Shown here: in pieces, positions 1-9,200 of the stretch | Numbering within the stretch: the stretch's first letter is position 1 | Layout: each line of letters opens with the position of its first letter | NCBI RefSeq assembly: GCF_000418325.1 | Contig: NC_021658.1 | Span: 13,372,501-13,436,500 of the forward strand | Origin: Sorangium cellulosum So0157-2 | Lineage (GTDB): Bacteria; Myxococcota_A; Polyangia; Polyangiales; Polyangiaceae | Reading direction: 5' to 3' | DNA: 64,000 nucleotides | The notes under the pieces: model-generated | Seen by the model: the letters and a program-made list of their open reading frames with translations, nothing else | Databases searched by the model: none | Told to the model about the DNA's origin: nothing | Position numbers and translations under genes: made by a program

Positions 1-66
1 AGCCGCCTCGCGCCGCGCTTCGCCCGGACGCTGCGCTGCCGCCGCGCGCGCCTGGCGCGAGCCGCA

Positions 67-501
67 TCAGAGATCCTTGGTGAACACGATCCGCGGGCGC
101 CCAGGCCCGGCGTAGTCCTCGACCTCGGCCGCCGACCAGCCGACCGCCGCGTGGAAGCGCACGGAGCCCTCGTTGCCCAGGGTCGTGATCGCCTTGAGCT
201 GCCGGCAGCCCTCGCGGCGACAGTCCTCCTCGAACGCTGCATAGAGCATCCTGCCGACGCCGCGCCGGCGGTAGTCGGGGTGAATGCCGACGAGGTGCAC
301 GTACCCGATCGCCGCGTCCGGGCACCTGAACCCGAGCAGGAAGCCGACAAGCAACCCGCGATCCTCGACCACGCGGGCAAGCCGCCCGAGCTCGTAGAAG
401 AAGATCGGGTGCGCGAGCGCGCTGGTCGGGCCTGCCCACCACCGATCGATCTCGCCCACGATCCGGTCGTAGTCGGGCTTCGTCAGCGGCCGTGTCTCCA
501 T
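67..501 (-). CDS. GNAT-family N-acetyltransferase
   Basis: This 144-residue protein is a single GNAT domain, which would transfer an acetyl group from acetyl-CoA to an amine. The acetyl-CoA pyrophosphate-binding loop is visible as RRRGVGRML at about residues 78-86, after a GIHPDY strand typical of the fold. A later NEGSVRFHAAVGW segment matches the usual C-terminal 'x-A-x-x-F-Y-x-x-x-G-F/W' region. The substrate cannot be read from the sequence. It stands alone on the minus strand, divergent from the epimerase gene. The family call is secure and the specificity is unknown. Confidence 0.85.
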   Translation of the reverse strand: METRPLTKPDYDRIVGEIDRWWAGPTSALAHPIFFYELGRLARVVEDRGLLVGFLLGFRCPDAAIGYVHLVGIHPDYRRRGVGRMLYAAFEEDCRREGCRQLKAITTLGNEGSVRFHAAVGWSAAEVEDYAGPGRPRIVFTKDL

Positions 502-675
502 GCATCACCTCACTCGAGCGGTTCGGGATCCTGCCTTCGGTCTGCAGCGCCGCCGCGCAGGGCACGGGCGCCCTCGCGCAGACCTGCGCAGCCTAGCAGC
601 CGCGCCGGCCTCCTCGTAAGCACGCTCGTGGGTGCCCCGCTAGCCGCCACGCGTCACGCCTGCTAGCGCTACCCC

Positions 676-1389
676 GTGCGTCACGACAAAATCATCGTCG
701 CTCCGTCGATCCTGTCGGCTGACTTCGGTCGTCTCGCGGAGGAAGTGCGGGCCGCCGAGGCCGCCGGGGCCGACTGGATCCACGTCGACGTGATGGATGG
801 CCGGTTTGTGCCAAACATTACGATCGGACCCCTGGTCGTTCGCGCGGTTCGCGCCGCGACGCGTCTTCCGCTCGACGTGCACCTGATGATCGTGGAGCCC
901 GAGCGTTACGTGGACGAGTTTGCGGCCGCCGGCGCCGATCGGATCTCGGTCCACGTCGAGGCGTCGCCGCACCTGCACCGGACGATCCATCAGATCCGGG
1001 AGGCTGGCGCGCGCCCCGGCGTCGTGCTGAACCCTCACACTTCAGAAGAGTCGATCCGGCACGTGCTGCCCGATCTGGATCTGGTGCTGGTGATGAGCGT
1101 CAACCCCGGGTTCGGCGGCCAGCGGTTCATCCCGGCGTCGCTGTCCAAGCTGCGGAGCCTGCGCCAGGCGATCGACCAGGCGGGCCTCGACATCGCGCTC
1201 GAGGTCGACGGCGGTGTCGCTCCGTCGACGTCCGGGCAGGTCGTCGCCGCCGGGGCGAGGGCGCTCGTCGCCGGCTCGGCCGTGTTCGGCGTCGTGACGC
1301 CGGGCGAGGAGCTGTCGTTCGACGCGCGCGTGGCGCGGTACGCCGAGGCGATCCGGGCGCTCCGCGCGCCCGCCGCGGAGCAGCTGTGA
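676..1389 (+). CDS. rpe: Ribulose-phosphate 3-epimerase
   Basis: This 237-residue protein has the normal length and order of motifs for the enzyme that interconverts ribulose 5-phosphate and xylulose 5-phosphate in the cytosolic pentose phosphate pathway. APSILSADF begins the first strand, HVDVMDG (about residues 36-42) holds a metal ligand and catalytic Asp, MSVNPGFGGQ is the conserved active-site loop, and EVDGGV carries the second catalytic Asp before the phosphate-binding loop. The start is GTG at 676. Its stop overlaps the GTG of the next gene, so the two are probably translated together. Confidence 0.95.
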   Translation: MRHDKIIVAPSILSADFGRLAEEVRAAEAAGADWIHVDVMDGRFVPNITIGPLVVRAVRAATRLPLDVHLMIVEPERYVDEFAAAGADRISVHVEASPHLHRTIHQIREAGARPGVVLNPHTSEESIRHVLPDLDLVLVMSVNPGFGGQRFIPASLSKLRSLRQAIDQAGLDIALEVDGGVAPSTSGQVVAAGARALVAGSAVFGVVTPGEELSFDARVARYAEAIRALRAPAAEQL

Positions 1390-2891
1390 CCCAGCCCAAA
1401 GCCCGAGCGGCGTCGGCGTGGGGGCCCGCGGCGGGGCGGGGGCCCGCGGCGGCGGGGCGGGGGCTCGCGGCGGCGGCGCTCCTCGGGGCGGCGCTCCTCG
1501 GGACGGCGGCGCTGGCTGGCTGCGCGCAGCCGGCTGCGCCTGCGGCGCGGCCGCGCGCGCAGGCCTCGGACGCGGCGCGCCCCGCGCCGCCTGTCGCGCC
1601 TCCGCCGGCCGGGGGCGCAGATCCGGTCGGCGAGGGCGAGCTCGACGACGACGCGGCCCGGCTGACCCAGGACGAGGTCGCGCGCGTGCTCGCCCGCGTG
1701 GCGAAGGCGCGCGGCCTGCCGGTGCTCCGCGACGTGCGGAGCCGCGTGCTCACCCGCGGCGAGATCCTGGCGCGGGTGCGCGCGCACGTGGAGCGCGAGA
1801 TCCCCGAGGGCGTGCTGGATCACCAGCGCGAGGTGCTCGCGGCGCTCGAGCTCATCCCGGCCGACTACGACTTCACCGCCGGGATGTACCGCCTGCTCGA
1901 GGGCCGCATCGCGGGCTTCTACGAGCCGGAGGACGCGACGATGTACCTCGTCGACGATCTCAGCGAGACCGAGGCCGAGGAGACGCTGGCGCACGAGCTC
2001 GTCCACGCGCTCCAGGACCAGAGCTTCTCGCTCGGGAGGCTCCTGCGCTTCAAGGCGGGCGACAGCGATCGCCTCGCGGCCACGCACGCGCTCGTCGAGG
2101 GCGAGGCGATGAGCGCGATGTTCGATGTGCTTGTCGGCTCGGCGTTCCAGATGGACGAGTCGACGCTCCGGAAGCTCGTGGCGATGTCGACGGCGCTGTC
2201 GTCCGTGGGCGACACGCCGCTCGTGCTGCAGGAGTCGCTGGGCGCGCCTTACACGGACGGCTTCGCGTTCGTGCAGGCGCTGCGCCGGGACGGCGGCTGG
2301 GCCTCCGTGGACGCGGTCTGGCGCGCGCTGCCGGAGACCACCGAGCAGCTGCTGCACCCGGAGAAGCTCGCCGCGCGCGAGCCCGCCGTCGAGGTGGCTG
2401 TCCCGACCGCCGCGGCGCTCGGTCCAGGGTTCCGCGTCGTCTTCGACGACGTGATGGGCGAGCAGGCGCTGCGCATCACGTTCGCGGCCTACGCGCACCG
2501 CGAGGCGGCCATCGGCGCGGCGGCCGGGTGGGGCGGGGACCGGTTCGCGGTGGTCCAGCGGGACGATCCGCAGGACCCGGCGCGGCGAGCGTTCGCGCTC
2601 GCGTGGCGGCTGCGGTTCGACCGCGCGGCCGACGCGGCGGAGGCGGGGAAGGTGCTCGAGCGCCGCTTCGGCAAGGCGTGCCAGCAGCGCGCGTCGCTCG
2701 GGCCGCTCGCGTGGACGGCGCGCGGGAGCGACGTGGCGATCGTCGCCGGGCCGTACGAGCGGCGCGGGGGAGGGGAGGCCCGCGCGGCGGGGACCTGCGC
2801 GGGCGCGAAGACGTGGCTGGCGGAGGTGATGAAGGGCGGGGGAGGGGAGAAGGCGGGGGGAGCGGCGGGAGGGAACGGGGGACGGAGGTAG
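1386..2891 (+). CDS. Lipoprotein with zinc metalloprotease-like motif
   Basis: This 501-residue protein begins with a basic, hydrophobic signal ending in a lipobox LAGC with the acylated Cys at residue 46, followed by an Ala/Pro-rich linker, so it should be anchored in the cell envelope. Residues 203-207 read HELVH, inside AHELVHALQDQ, which matches the HExxH zinc-binding and catalytic motif of metallopeptidases. A GEAM segment about 35 residues further on could supply the third ligand. The GTG start overlaps the rpe stop in a GTGA. The C-terminal tail is Gly-rich. Its substrate is unknown. The lipoprotein call is strong and peptidase activity is inferred from the motif. Confidence 0.75.
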   Translation: MTQPKARAASAWGPAAGRGPAAAGRGLAAAALLGAALLGTAALAGCAQPAAPAARPRAQASDAARPAPPVAPPPAGGADPVGEGELDDDAARLTQDEVARVLARVAKARGLPVLRDVRSRVLTRGEILARVRAHVEREIPEGVLDHQREVLAALELIPADYDFTAGMYRLLEGRIAGFYEPEDATMYLVDDLSETEAEETLAHELVHALQDQSFSLGRLLRFKAGDSDRLAATHALVEGEAMSAMFDVLVGSAFQMDESTLRKLVAMSTALSSVGDTPLVLQESLGAPYTDGFAFVQALRRDGGWASVDAVWRALPETTEQLLHPEKLAAREPAVEVAVPTAAALGPGFRVVFDDVMGEQALRITFAAYAHREAAIGAAAGWGGDRFAVVQRDDPQDPARRAFALAWRLRFDRAADAAEAGKVLERRFGKACQQRASLGPLAWTARGSDVAIVAGPYERRGGGEARAAGTCAGAKTWLAEVMKGGGGEKAGGAAGGNGGRR

Positions 2892-3067
2892 GGGGAGCGC
2901 TCGAGCAGGGAGGGGAGGGGGAGAGACGCCGATGTGGAGGTGGAGCTCTACCGGATGCGCGCTGATCGAGCTCAGGGGCGCCCACGGACAGGCGGCGGTG
3001 CGCCGTGAGGGCGGGCGTTGACAGGCGGCTCGGGAACGGGCACAAAAGCAAGTCGTTCTGAGTATTT

Positions 3068-3137
3068 GGAGGAGTGGCCGAGCGGTCGAAGGCAGCGGTT
3101 TTGAAAACGCGCGCCCGACCCCGAATGCGCTCCTCCG
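3068..3137 (+). pseudogene. Truncated tRNA-Ser(UGA)-like remnant
   Basis: GGAGGAG at 3068-3074 pairs perfectly with CTCCTCC at 3130-3136, and between them lie a serine-type D-arm (GTGGCCGAGCGG) and an anticodon loop TTTGAAA with UGA anticodon. The 3' half of the anticodon stem lacks a C, so the stem does not close. The long variable arm and T-stem of a tRNA-Ser are missing, leaving about 69 nt instead of about 90. It is most likely a decayed tRNA gene or a partial copy left at an insertion point. Confidence 0.6.
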
Positions 3138-3899
3138 ATGGGGCGGCGAATCCCCCCTGGATCCAGGCAAAAAACGCGGCCTGGACGTGCACTTAGGAGA
3201 TCCATGGGGGGTCTTCGCCGAGGTAAAGAATGCGACAGGACGGCACGCTGCGCGACGCCTCGTAACGCCCGGATGGGCAACGGATGGGGGAGCGACGGAC
3301 CTCCCCCGGTGCGTCCGTTGAGCCGTGCCGGCCCGAGGTCAGTGGCGCTGCGCGGGGCGGCGATGCCGATCCCCTACAAGCACAGTGTGGCTGCCTCTCT
3401 GACAGGATCAGGTTCGAGCTGTACCGCTACAGGCCGAACACGTGCCAGCTGGAGGACGGGGACCGCAGGCAACTTAAGTGATGCGGTCTTCCGTGACAGC
3501 CGGCCCGCGCGCCGCCTTGACGCCGACGAGGCCGTACTGCGCGTCAGGAAGGTGATGCTCACCGCCGACATCCCGGACGTTTCCGGGGTGCGGGGTGCAT
3601 TCAACACGCTCGCAGGTTCGCGGCAGGCGTTCGACGAGCCGACGATCGCGGCATTGGAAGCGACAGGCCGCGCCGTCGACGCACCGGACGCGGGCCCCGG
3701 GCTGTTGACGTGAGGCCCGTCTCTCTCCGAGACGGCCGGCCACGCGCCGCCATCGGCGACATGTGACGAAGGAGCTGTGCGGGGATGCACGAGCTCCATG
3801 GGGCATGGCTTCCGCATGGCGCGGGAGGGTTCCGCGGGGTAAGGAGCGTGCCCTGCGTCTTCGGACGCAGATCGTTCGGCTCACGCAAGGGGAGGCCCG
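3138..3899. other. Gene-poor, probably decayed stretch
   Basis: No convincing gene was found. One plus-strand open frame ends at 3713. Its last 80 or so codons (3470-3713) have a protein-like composition, with a segment DADEAVLRVRKVMLTADIPDVS, but no recognisable start or family, so it may be the tail of a lost gene. A ribosome-binding site (AAGGGGAGG, about 3887-3895) near the end belongs to the next gene. Confidence 0.4.
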
Positions 3900-4328
3900 A
3901 TGCCCATCAAGTACCACCTGAAGAACCCCAAGAACAACAACGACATCCTCGTGCAGAACGGCCAGAGCTGGGACGAGCCGATCTACAAGGCCACGCAGAG
4001 CAACGACTACTTCCTCCTGCGCATGGACGGCGATGGAGGCCGATCGCTCGTCGAGTTCGACGTGAACACCGGCCAGTGTAGCGGCAGCGCGACGCGGGTG
4101 CCCGACAACTGGCAGGGCGAGCCGGTGGTCATGGGGATGGAGCAGTCGACCTACGACAACCTGCTCGACATGTGCGATCGCGGCGACCTCGTGTCCCAGC
4201 AGGTGTGGGCCGACCTGGTGAGGAGGATGGTCGACGGGGACATCCTCAGGATCACGGAGAACGGGCGCACGGTCGCGAGCCTCGTCGTCGAGCGGCGCCG
4301 AGACGGGCTCGAGCTGGTTCGTCGTTGA
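3900..4328 (+). CDS. Conserved-looking hypothetical protein
   Basis: This 142-residue soluble protein was not recognised. It starts at ATG 3900, about 5 nt after a strong AAGGGGAGG site. The N-terminal half is rich in Asn/Asp and aromatic residues (NPKNNNDILVQNG, YFLLRMDGDGG) and looks like beta structure. The C-terminal half (about residues 75-142) looks helical and then ends in a basic strand pair. There is no signal peptide or membrane segment. It stands alone between decayed stretches. Confidence 0.6.
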   Translation: MPIKYHLKNPKNNNDILVQNGQSWDEPIYKATQSNDYFLLRMDGDGGRSLVEFDVNTGQCSGSATRVPDNWQGEPVVMGMEQSTYDNLLDMCDRGDLVSQQVWADLVRRMVDGDILRITENGRTVASLVVERRRDGLELVRR

Positions 4329-4349
4329 CCTAGCCGGCTGCGAGGTCTG

Positions 4350-4753
4350 TCAGCTCTCCGCCGCCTCATCGTCCGCGAGCTCCTCGTCATCCGTTTCCAC
4401 GACCTCGATGTCCGGAGGCGCGACCGCGCTCTTGCTGCTGGCCTTGCCCACCGCCTGCTCCACGCGCTGCGGGAGCGCCCTCTCCCTCGCCTCGAATAAC
4501 GCGGCGAAGTCGTCCGCCCGACGGAGTTGGAGAAGATGCCCTCCGCGCGCTCGATGCTCGCCACGCTCGTCGGATGCACGCGGATCGAGGACTCTGCGCA
4601 GAGCGCTGCCCCGGTCATCTGGGACAGCGCCAGCTCCGAGGGCGAGAGCTGAAGGATCGGGAGATGGCCTACGTCCGTCTGCTCGTCGGGAACCAGCCCT
4701 CTAAGTTGAAGCACCGGCTCAAAAAACGCGTTGCTCTCGGTCGAGGACGTCAT
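4350..4753 (-). pseudogene. Frameshifted minus-strand gene of unknown family
   Basis: Reading the minus strand from ATG 4753 gives MTSSTESNAFFEPVLQL and about 75 coherent residues to EGIFSN near 4527. The frame then fails, but a one-base shift restores a coherent tail (LRRADDFAALFEARERALP, later PPDIEVVETDDEELADDEA) that runs to a stop at 4350. The acidic C-terminus and helical centre suggest a real ancestral protein of about 134 residues. It overlaps the 5' part of the plus-strand kinase fragment, showing that this spot is a rearrangement junction. A sequencing error is the alternative explanation. Confidence 0.5.
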
Positions 4754-5479
4754 CGCGATGGAGCGCGAGGCGACCAACACGGCCCGTCTGCGACACGACG
4801 AAAGAAAGATCGCGGCGAGAGCGTCGCGGTGCTGGTCGCGGCGCTGCGGGTGCTCGGGACCCAGCTGCGGGGGATCCTGTCGGCGATCGGCCGCGACATC
4901 GCGCCGCTCCGGGGGCAAGGCGGCGACGTCGGGGAGACGGCCTCCTCGGTGGGGCGCCACGTGACGGCGGCCTCGGAGATCGTGAGCGATCTCGCGCGGC
5001 TCGGGGCGTGCCCGCTCCACGAGTTCCCGCGGCACTGCGACGTGGCCGACGTGCTGCGCGACGTGGTGAAGGACGACATGGCGCGCGCGGCCCGCCACGA
5101 CGTGCGGGTCGTGGTCGAGTCGCCGGAGGCGGCGCACGAGGTGGTGCCGCAGGGGGCGCTCACCGTGCTGCTGCACGCGCTGCTCGATCACGCGATCAGC
5201 GCGTCGCCGCCGGGGAGCGAGGTGGTCGTGACGCTCGTCGAGGGGCCGGGCGGGGTCGAGATCACGTTCGACGACGCGGGGCCGCCGCTGCCGGCGGCGG
5301 CGCGGAGCGTGGTGCTGAGCCGGGACTTCGAGGCGGTGGCGCAGGGCCGGCCGCCCGCGCTGCAGCTCATCGCGGCGCACGCGATCGCGGCGCACGCGGG
5401 GTGCGGGATCGCGATCGAGGACGGGCCGCAGGGGGAGACGCGGGTGCGGCTCACGATCCCGCGGTCGACGGGGGGGTGA
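4574..5479 (+). CDS. Degenerate histidine kinase-like ATPase fragment
   Basis: From about 4800 onward the protein resembles the C-terminal half of a sensor histidine kinase, a dimerisation-like helix followed by a HATPase domain. The ATP-site motifs are eroded. The N-box reads LLDHAISASPP, with His where Asn is expected. The G1 box reads DDAGPPLP, and the G2 glycines are lost (LQLIAAHAIAAHAG). No sensor domain or phospho-accepting His region was seen, and the first 75 codons overlap the minus-strand pseudogene, so the annotated start is doubtful. It is probably a truncated, inactive remnant, or a scaffold without catalysis. Confidence 0.45.
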   Translation: MHADRGLCAERCPGHLGQRQLRGRELKDREMAYVRLLVGNQPSKLKHRLKKRVALGRGRHRDGARGDQHGPSATRRKKDRGESVAVLVAALRVLGTQLRGILSAIGRDIAPLRGQGGDVGETASSVGRHVTAASEIVSDLARLGACPLHEFPRHCDVADVLRDVVKDDMARAARHDVRVVVESPEAAHEVVPQGALTVLLHALLDHAISASPPGSEVVVTLVEGPGGVEITFDDAGPPLPAAARSVVLSRDFEAVAQGRPPALQLIAAHAIAAHAGCGIAIEDGPQGETRVRLTIPRSTGG

Positions 5480-5621
5480 AGGGAACTTCACGGCGGCAGA
5501 GGCGGCAGAGGGCGTCGCCGCGCTCGCCGGCGCTGCGGTATGGCGGAGAGAGGGCGCGAGCGGTGCGCCTGGAGGAGGTGCCTCGCGCCGCTGCCCAGGG
5601 ACGGGCTTCGCGAACGCTGTA

Positions 5622-6209
5622 CTAGCCGCCCCGCTCCTCGCGCCATGCTTCCACGATGGCGCGCGCGTTCTCACGCAGCTCAGGGCTCGGATCGTCCTTC
5701 GCGACGTCCTCCAGGAAGCTCATCGCCTCGGGCCACCCGCGATAGCCTACCGCGTTAATCACCGCGTGGCGTACCACGTCGTCCGCCCCGTCGTACAGGC
5801 TCTTTAGAATGTCCAGCGCAGTCTCGTCATAGGCCTTGGCGACGACGCCGATCTGCCATGCGACGTTGACCCGCTCTGCATCCGTCGACGCGATCACCGC
5901 GCGATCCATCACGTCGTCCGATGTCTCGATGTCTAAGTTGGCACCCACATCGAACGCGACGTCGCCCGTATGGCGGCCGTAGACGATCAGAAACCGCTCC
6001 TTCGGAGTGGGGTCGTCCATGTAGTGAATCGCCGTGCTCTGGTCGGAGGTGACCCAGATCTGCTCGTACGGGCTCTTCGGCCCCTTGCTCGGACGATCCT
6101 CGTGGAGGACCCATCCCTGGGCCTTGGCGAATCGCTCGAAGTCCGCGTGACTGGTGCGGGGTCCGAGCAGAAACACGACCGGGCCGTTCGACGGCGATGC
6201 CATACTCAC
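5622..6209 (-). CDS. HEAT-repeat protein, candidate immunity partner of the eCIS cargo
   Basis: This is a 195-residue soluble protein. The N-terminal 90 residues are mixed alpha/beta (VVFLLGPRTSHADFERFAKAQGW). The C-terminal half is alpha-helical with HEAT-like repeats (DDVMDRAVIASTDAERVNVAW, DDVVRHAVINAVGY, PELRENARAIVEAW). The GTG start overlaps the stop of the DUF4157 gene, and an in-frame ATG lies two codons later, so it is the last gene of the injection-system run. Its base composition is less GC-rich than the genes upstream, like the toxin tip beside it. That position suggests an immunity or chaperone role for the cargo, which is inference. Confidence 0.7.
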   Translation of the reverse strand: MSMASPSNGPVVFLLGPRTSHADFERFAKAQGWVLHEDRPSKGPKSPYEQIWVTSDQSTAIHYMDDPTPKERFLIVYGRHTGDVAFDVGANLDIETSDDVMDRAVIASTDAERVNVAWQIGVVAKAYDETALDILKSLYDGADDVVRHAVINAVGYRGWPEAMSFLEDVAKDDPSPELRENARAIVEAWREERGG

Positions 6210-9200
6210 CCTTTCTTTCCGGACAAGAACGACTGCAACCGCTTGCGGATCTCGTTCTTCAGATCCTCTTTGTCGGGAGTCTTGCCTTCCATCCTCTCGA
6301 GCTGTCCCGACGCCTTCATCCAGCGCGCAAACAGGTTTATCTCGCGCTCGGCACGGATCTTCTCCGCGAGCGACATCTTCGGTTTTTCTTCCCTGCCATA
6401 GCCTTCACCTTTGATTACCTTATCGGTCACCTGCTGTGCGCCGAACTGGATTCTACCAAATTTCGGCGGTCCTTCAATCCCCACCGCAGGTAGTTTCTTA
6501 CTTTCCTTCGCGACGAAATCTTTACCTGTCGGATCTTTGCTGAAGAGCGAATTGGCCGTCACCGACTTGTCCTTATCCATCAGGTCCGCGGCCATCAATG
6601 CGTGCACGAGATCTCGTTTGTGGCCTCCGGTCTTGCCCGGGTGAGTTGCCTCCATGCCGAACGCGGTCACGAAGAGCGCTCCGAGCTTGGCCTTCTTCTC
6701 GGGCGGCAAATCGACGTCCTCGCCTCGCAGGAGCTTCTTGAACGCCGCGCCCACGTCTACGCCGTCGAGGCCTTTCGCCAGCTCCTGATAGCCCGGCGGT
6801 TTATCCGCTTCCTTACCGGCCTCAAAGATCGACGTCGTGCCCTTCTCCTGCATCTTCGGATCAGGATGGGGCGCGTGGCTCGCCGTGACACCGGATCCCA
6901 CGTCGATCACGCCTTGCTTCTCCTGCACGGCCTGCGCGACCTTCGCTGGGTTTTCCTGGGGCTTAATCTTCAACGGATCCTCCGGCGTGCCCGAGCCGGT
7001 GCCAGCGCTGCCCTCGAGCTTCTTGAAGTACTCCTCCGCCACCTCGTGGATCGCCCTGATCACGTCGTCCCACGTGAGCTCCCACCCATTGCCAAGGTCA
7101 AGGACCGGGTTGATCTCCCCCTTGAACTTGATGGAACCCTTGCCCTCGAGCTTGAGGCTCTTGAGCCGGTACTGAACGCGCCACACGAGCAGCGTCGCCT
7201 TGGCGCGAACGCGGTTCGGCTTCTTCGCCAGGAGGCCCCGAATCTTCGGCGGCAGCTCGCGCTGCGCCTTCTCGATGCGCTCCCTCTTCTTCCTGTCCTG
7301 GTCCTTCTTCTTGTCCCTCCTGTCCCTACCCTTCCCCTTCTTCTTCTTGCCCTTGAAGAGCTTCTTCAGCCCCTTTCCGATCTTCTTGAACGCCTTCTTG
7401 AGCTTCTTCCCGACCTTCTTCAGCGCCTTCTTGATCTTCGCCAGGATCTTCTTCGCGATCGCCGCGAGTTTCCCCGACACCTTCTTCGCCGGCTTGATCA
7501 GCCGCTTCAGCAGCCAGTTCGCCACGAAATCGATGACCGCCACGGCCCCCGCCGCGACCGCGCTCGCGAACGCGGGGCCCGCGCCGCCGCCCTTCACCGC
7601 CTTCAGGAACGTGATGAACTTGTCGATCGCCGCGATGATCCGGCTCACCGCGCCCCACGCGGCCTGCAGGCCCTCGATGATCGCCATCACCGCGCCGGCC
7701 GCCGGCACCACCATCGACACGAGCTTCTCGATGAGCAGCTGCACGAGGATGGCCGGGATCGCGCTCTTCAGCGCCGCCCAGGCCATCGTCCCGATCATCG
7801 ACAAGTTGATGCCGCCCTTGAACAGCGCCTTCATCAGGTCGACCGGGATCCCGAGCACCTCCTCGACCTTGCTCTTGAACCAGTCGCTGATGGCCGTCTT
7901 CATGGCCTTCACGAGGTGGTTCTTGATCCCGTCCACCACCGCCGCGCCCAGGTTCGAGATCCACTGTCCCGGGCCCCCCGCGATGTCCTTGATCAGCACG
8001 ACGAACGTGCCGAGCGCCTTGGCGACCGCCTCCGCCGCCTTGATCGCCGCGTTCACCGAGGCGCCCACGGCGTCCACCACCGCGAGCAGCGCCTTCTCCA
8101 GGAGGCCTAGCGCCTTATCCAGGAACTCCCCGAGCGCGTCGAGCAGCGCCGTCACGCCCTTCTTCAGCTTGTCGGCGAGGTTGTTGACCGCGTCCTCGGC
8201 CGCCTGCACCTTCTCGCGGATCGCCCGCTGAAACCTCTCCTTGGCCTCCGGGAACGCGGCGAGCGCCACCTCGCTGAGCGCGATCAGCGCGTCACCCGCA
8301 AACCGGATCGCCGCGACGACGGCCTGGCGCGCCCTCTCGATCAGCGCGACCGCCGCCTTCTTCGCCGCCTCGATCGCCGCCTTCACCGCCTCGCGCAGCG
8401 CCTTGACGATGCTCTTGACCGCCGCCTTGATCTTGTCGAAGAACGCCTTCGCCTTCGACGCGAGCCACCCGAAGAAGCCGCTCGACTCCTCCTTGCCCTT
8501 CGCCTTCTCGCGCTCCGCCTTCGCCTCGCCCTCGCGCTTCTCTTTGCGGGCCTTCTCCTCGCCGGCGCGGATCTCCCGGCCGGCGCCCTCGTCGGCCTGC
8601 GTCTTCTCCGCCTCGACCTTCTCGGCCGCCTCCGACTGCTTCTCGTCGGCGCCCTCGCGCGCCGTGTCGACCGCCTCCTGCTGCGCCTCGGTCCACTCGC
8701 CCCGCTTCTTCGCTACCGCGCCCTGCGCGGAGGCCTTCTCGCCCTCCTGCTCCGCCGCCGCTTCGGCCTCGGCTTTCGCCGCCTCTTCCTCGGTGCGCTG
8801 CCGCTCGGCCTCCGACGAGGCCTTTTCCTTCTCCTCCTCCTGGGCCATGTCGCCCTGGCCCTTGTCCACCGCCGCGTCGATCTCGCCCTGGCTCTTCTCC
8901 TGCGCGATGATCGACGCGGTCTCCTCGTCGGGGGTGGCGCCGCCGCCAGGCGCCCCGCTGCCGGCGCCGTCTGACGCAGCGGGGACCTTCGCCGTGAGCG
9001 TCTCGTCCGTCGCCAGCGGGGCGATTTCGTCCTCGCCCAGCGGCACCTGCGCTTCGGCCTTGCCCTGCTCGTACGCCGCCGCGATGCCCTGGTCCATCTT
9101 CGCGCGCTGCGCCGTCACCTGCGCAGGGTCCGCGTTGCCCTCGAGCGCCACCGTGGGCAGAGGGCCCGCGCTCGTGTCCACCTCCGCATCCGAGCTGGGC

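Noticed and set aside
1035..3170. A 711-codon minus-strand open frame over rpe and the lipoprotein gene
   Set aside because: It is an Arg/Pro-rich shadow of two well-supported plus-strand genes.
3138..3713. A 191-codon plus-strand frame after the tRNA remnant
   Set aside because: Only the last ~80 codons look protein-like, there is no start signal or family, and the first part overlaps the tRNA remnant region. It is treated as decayed sequence.
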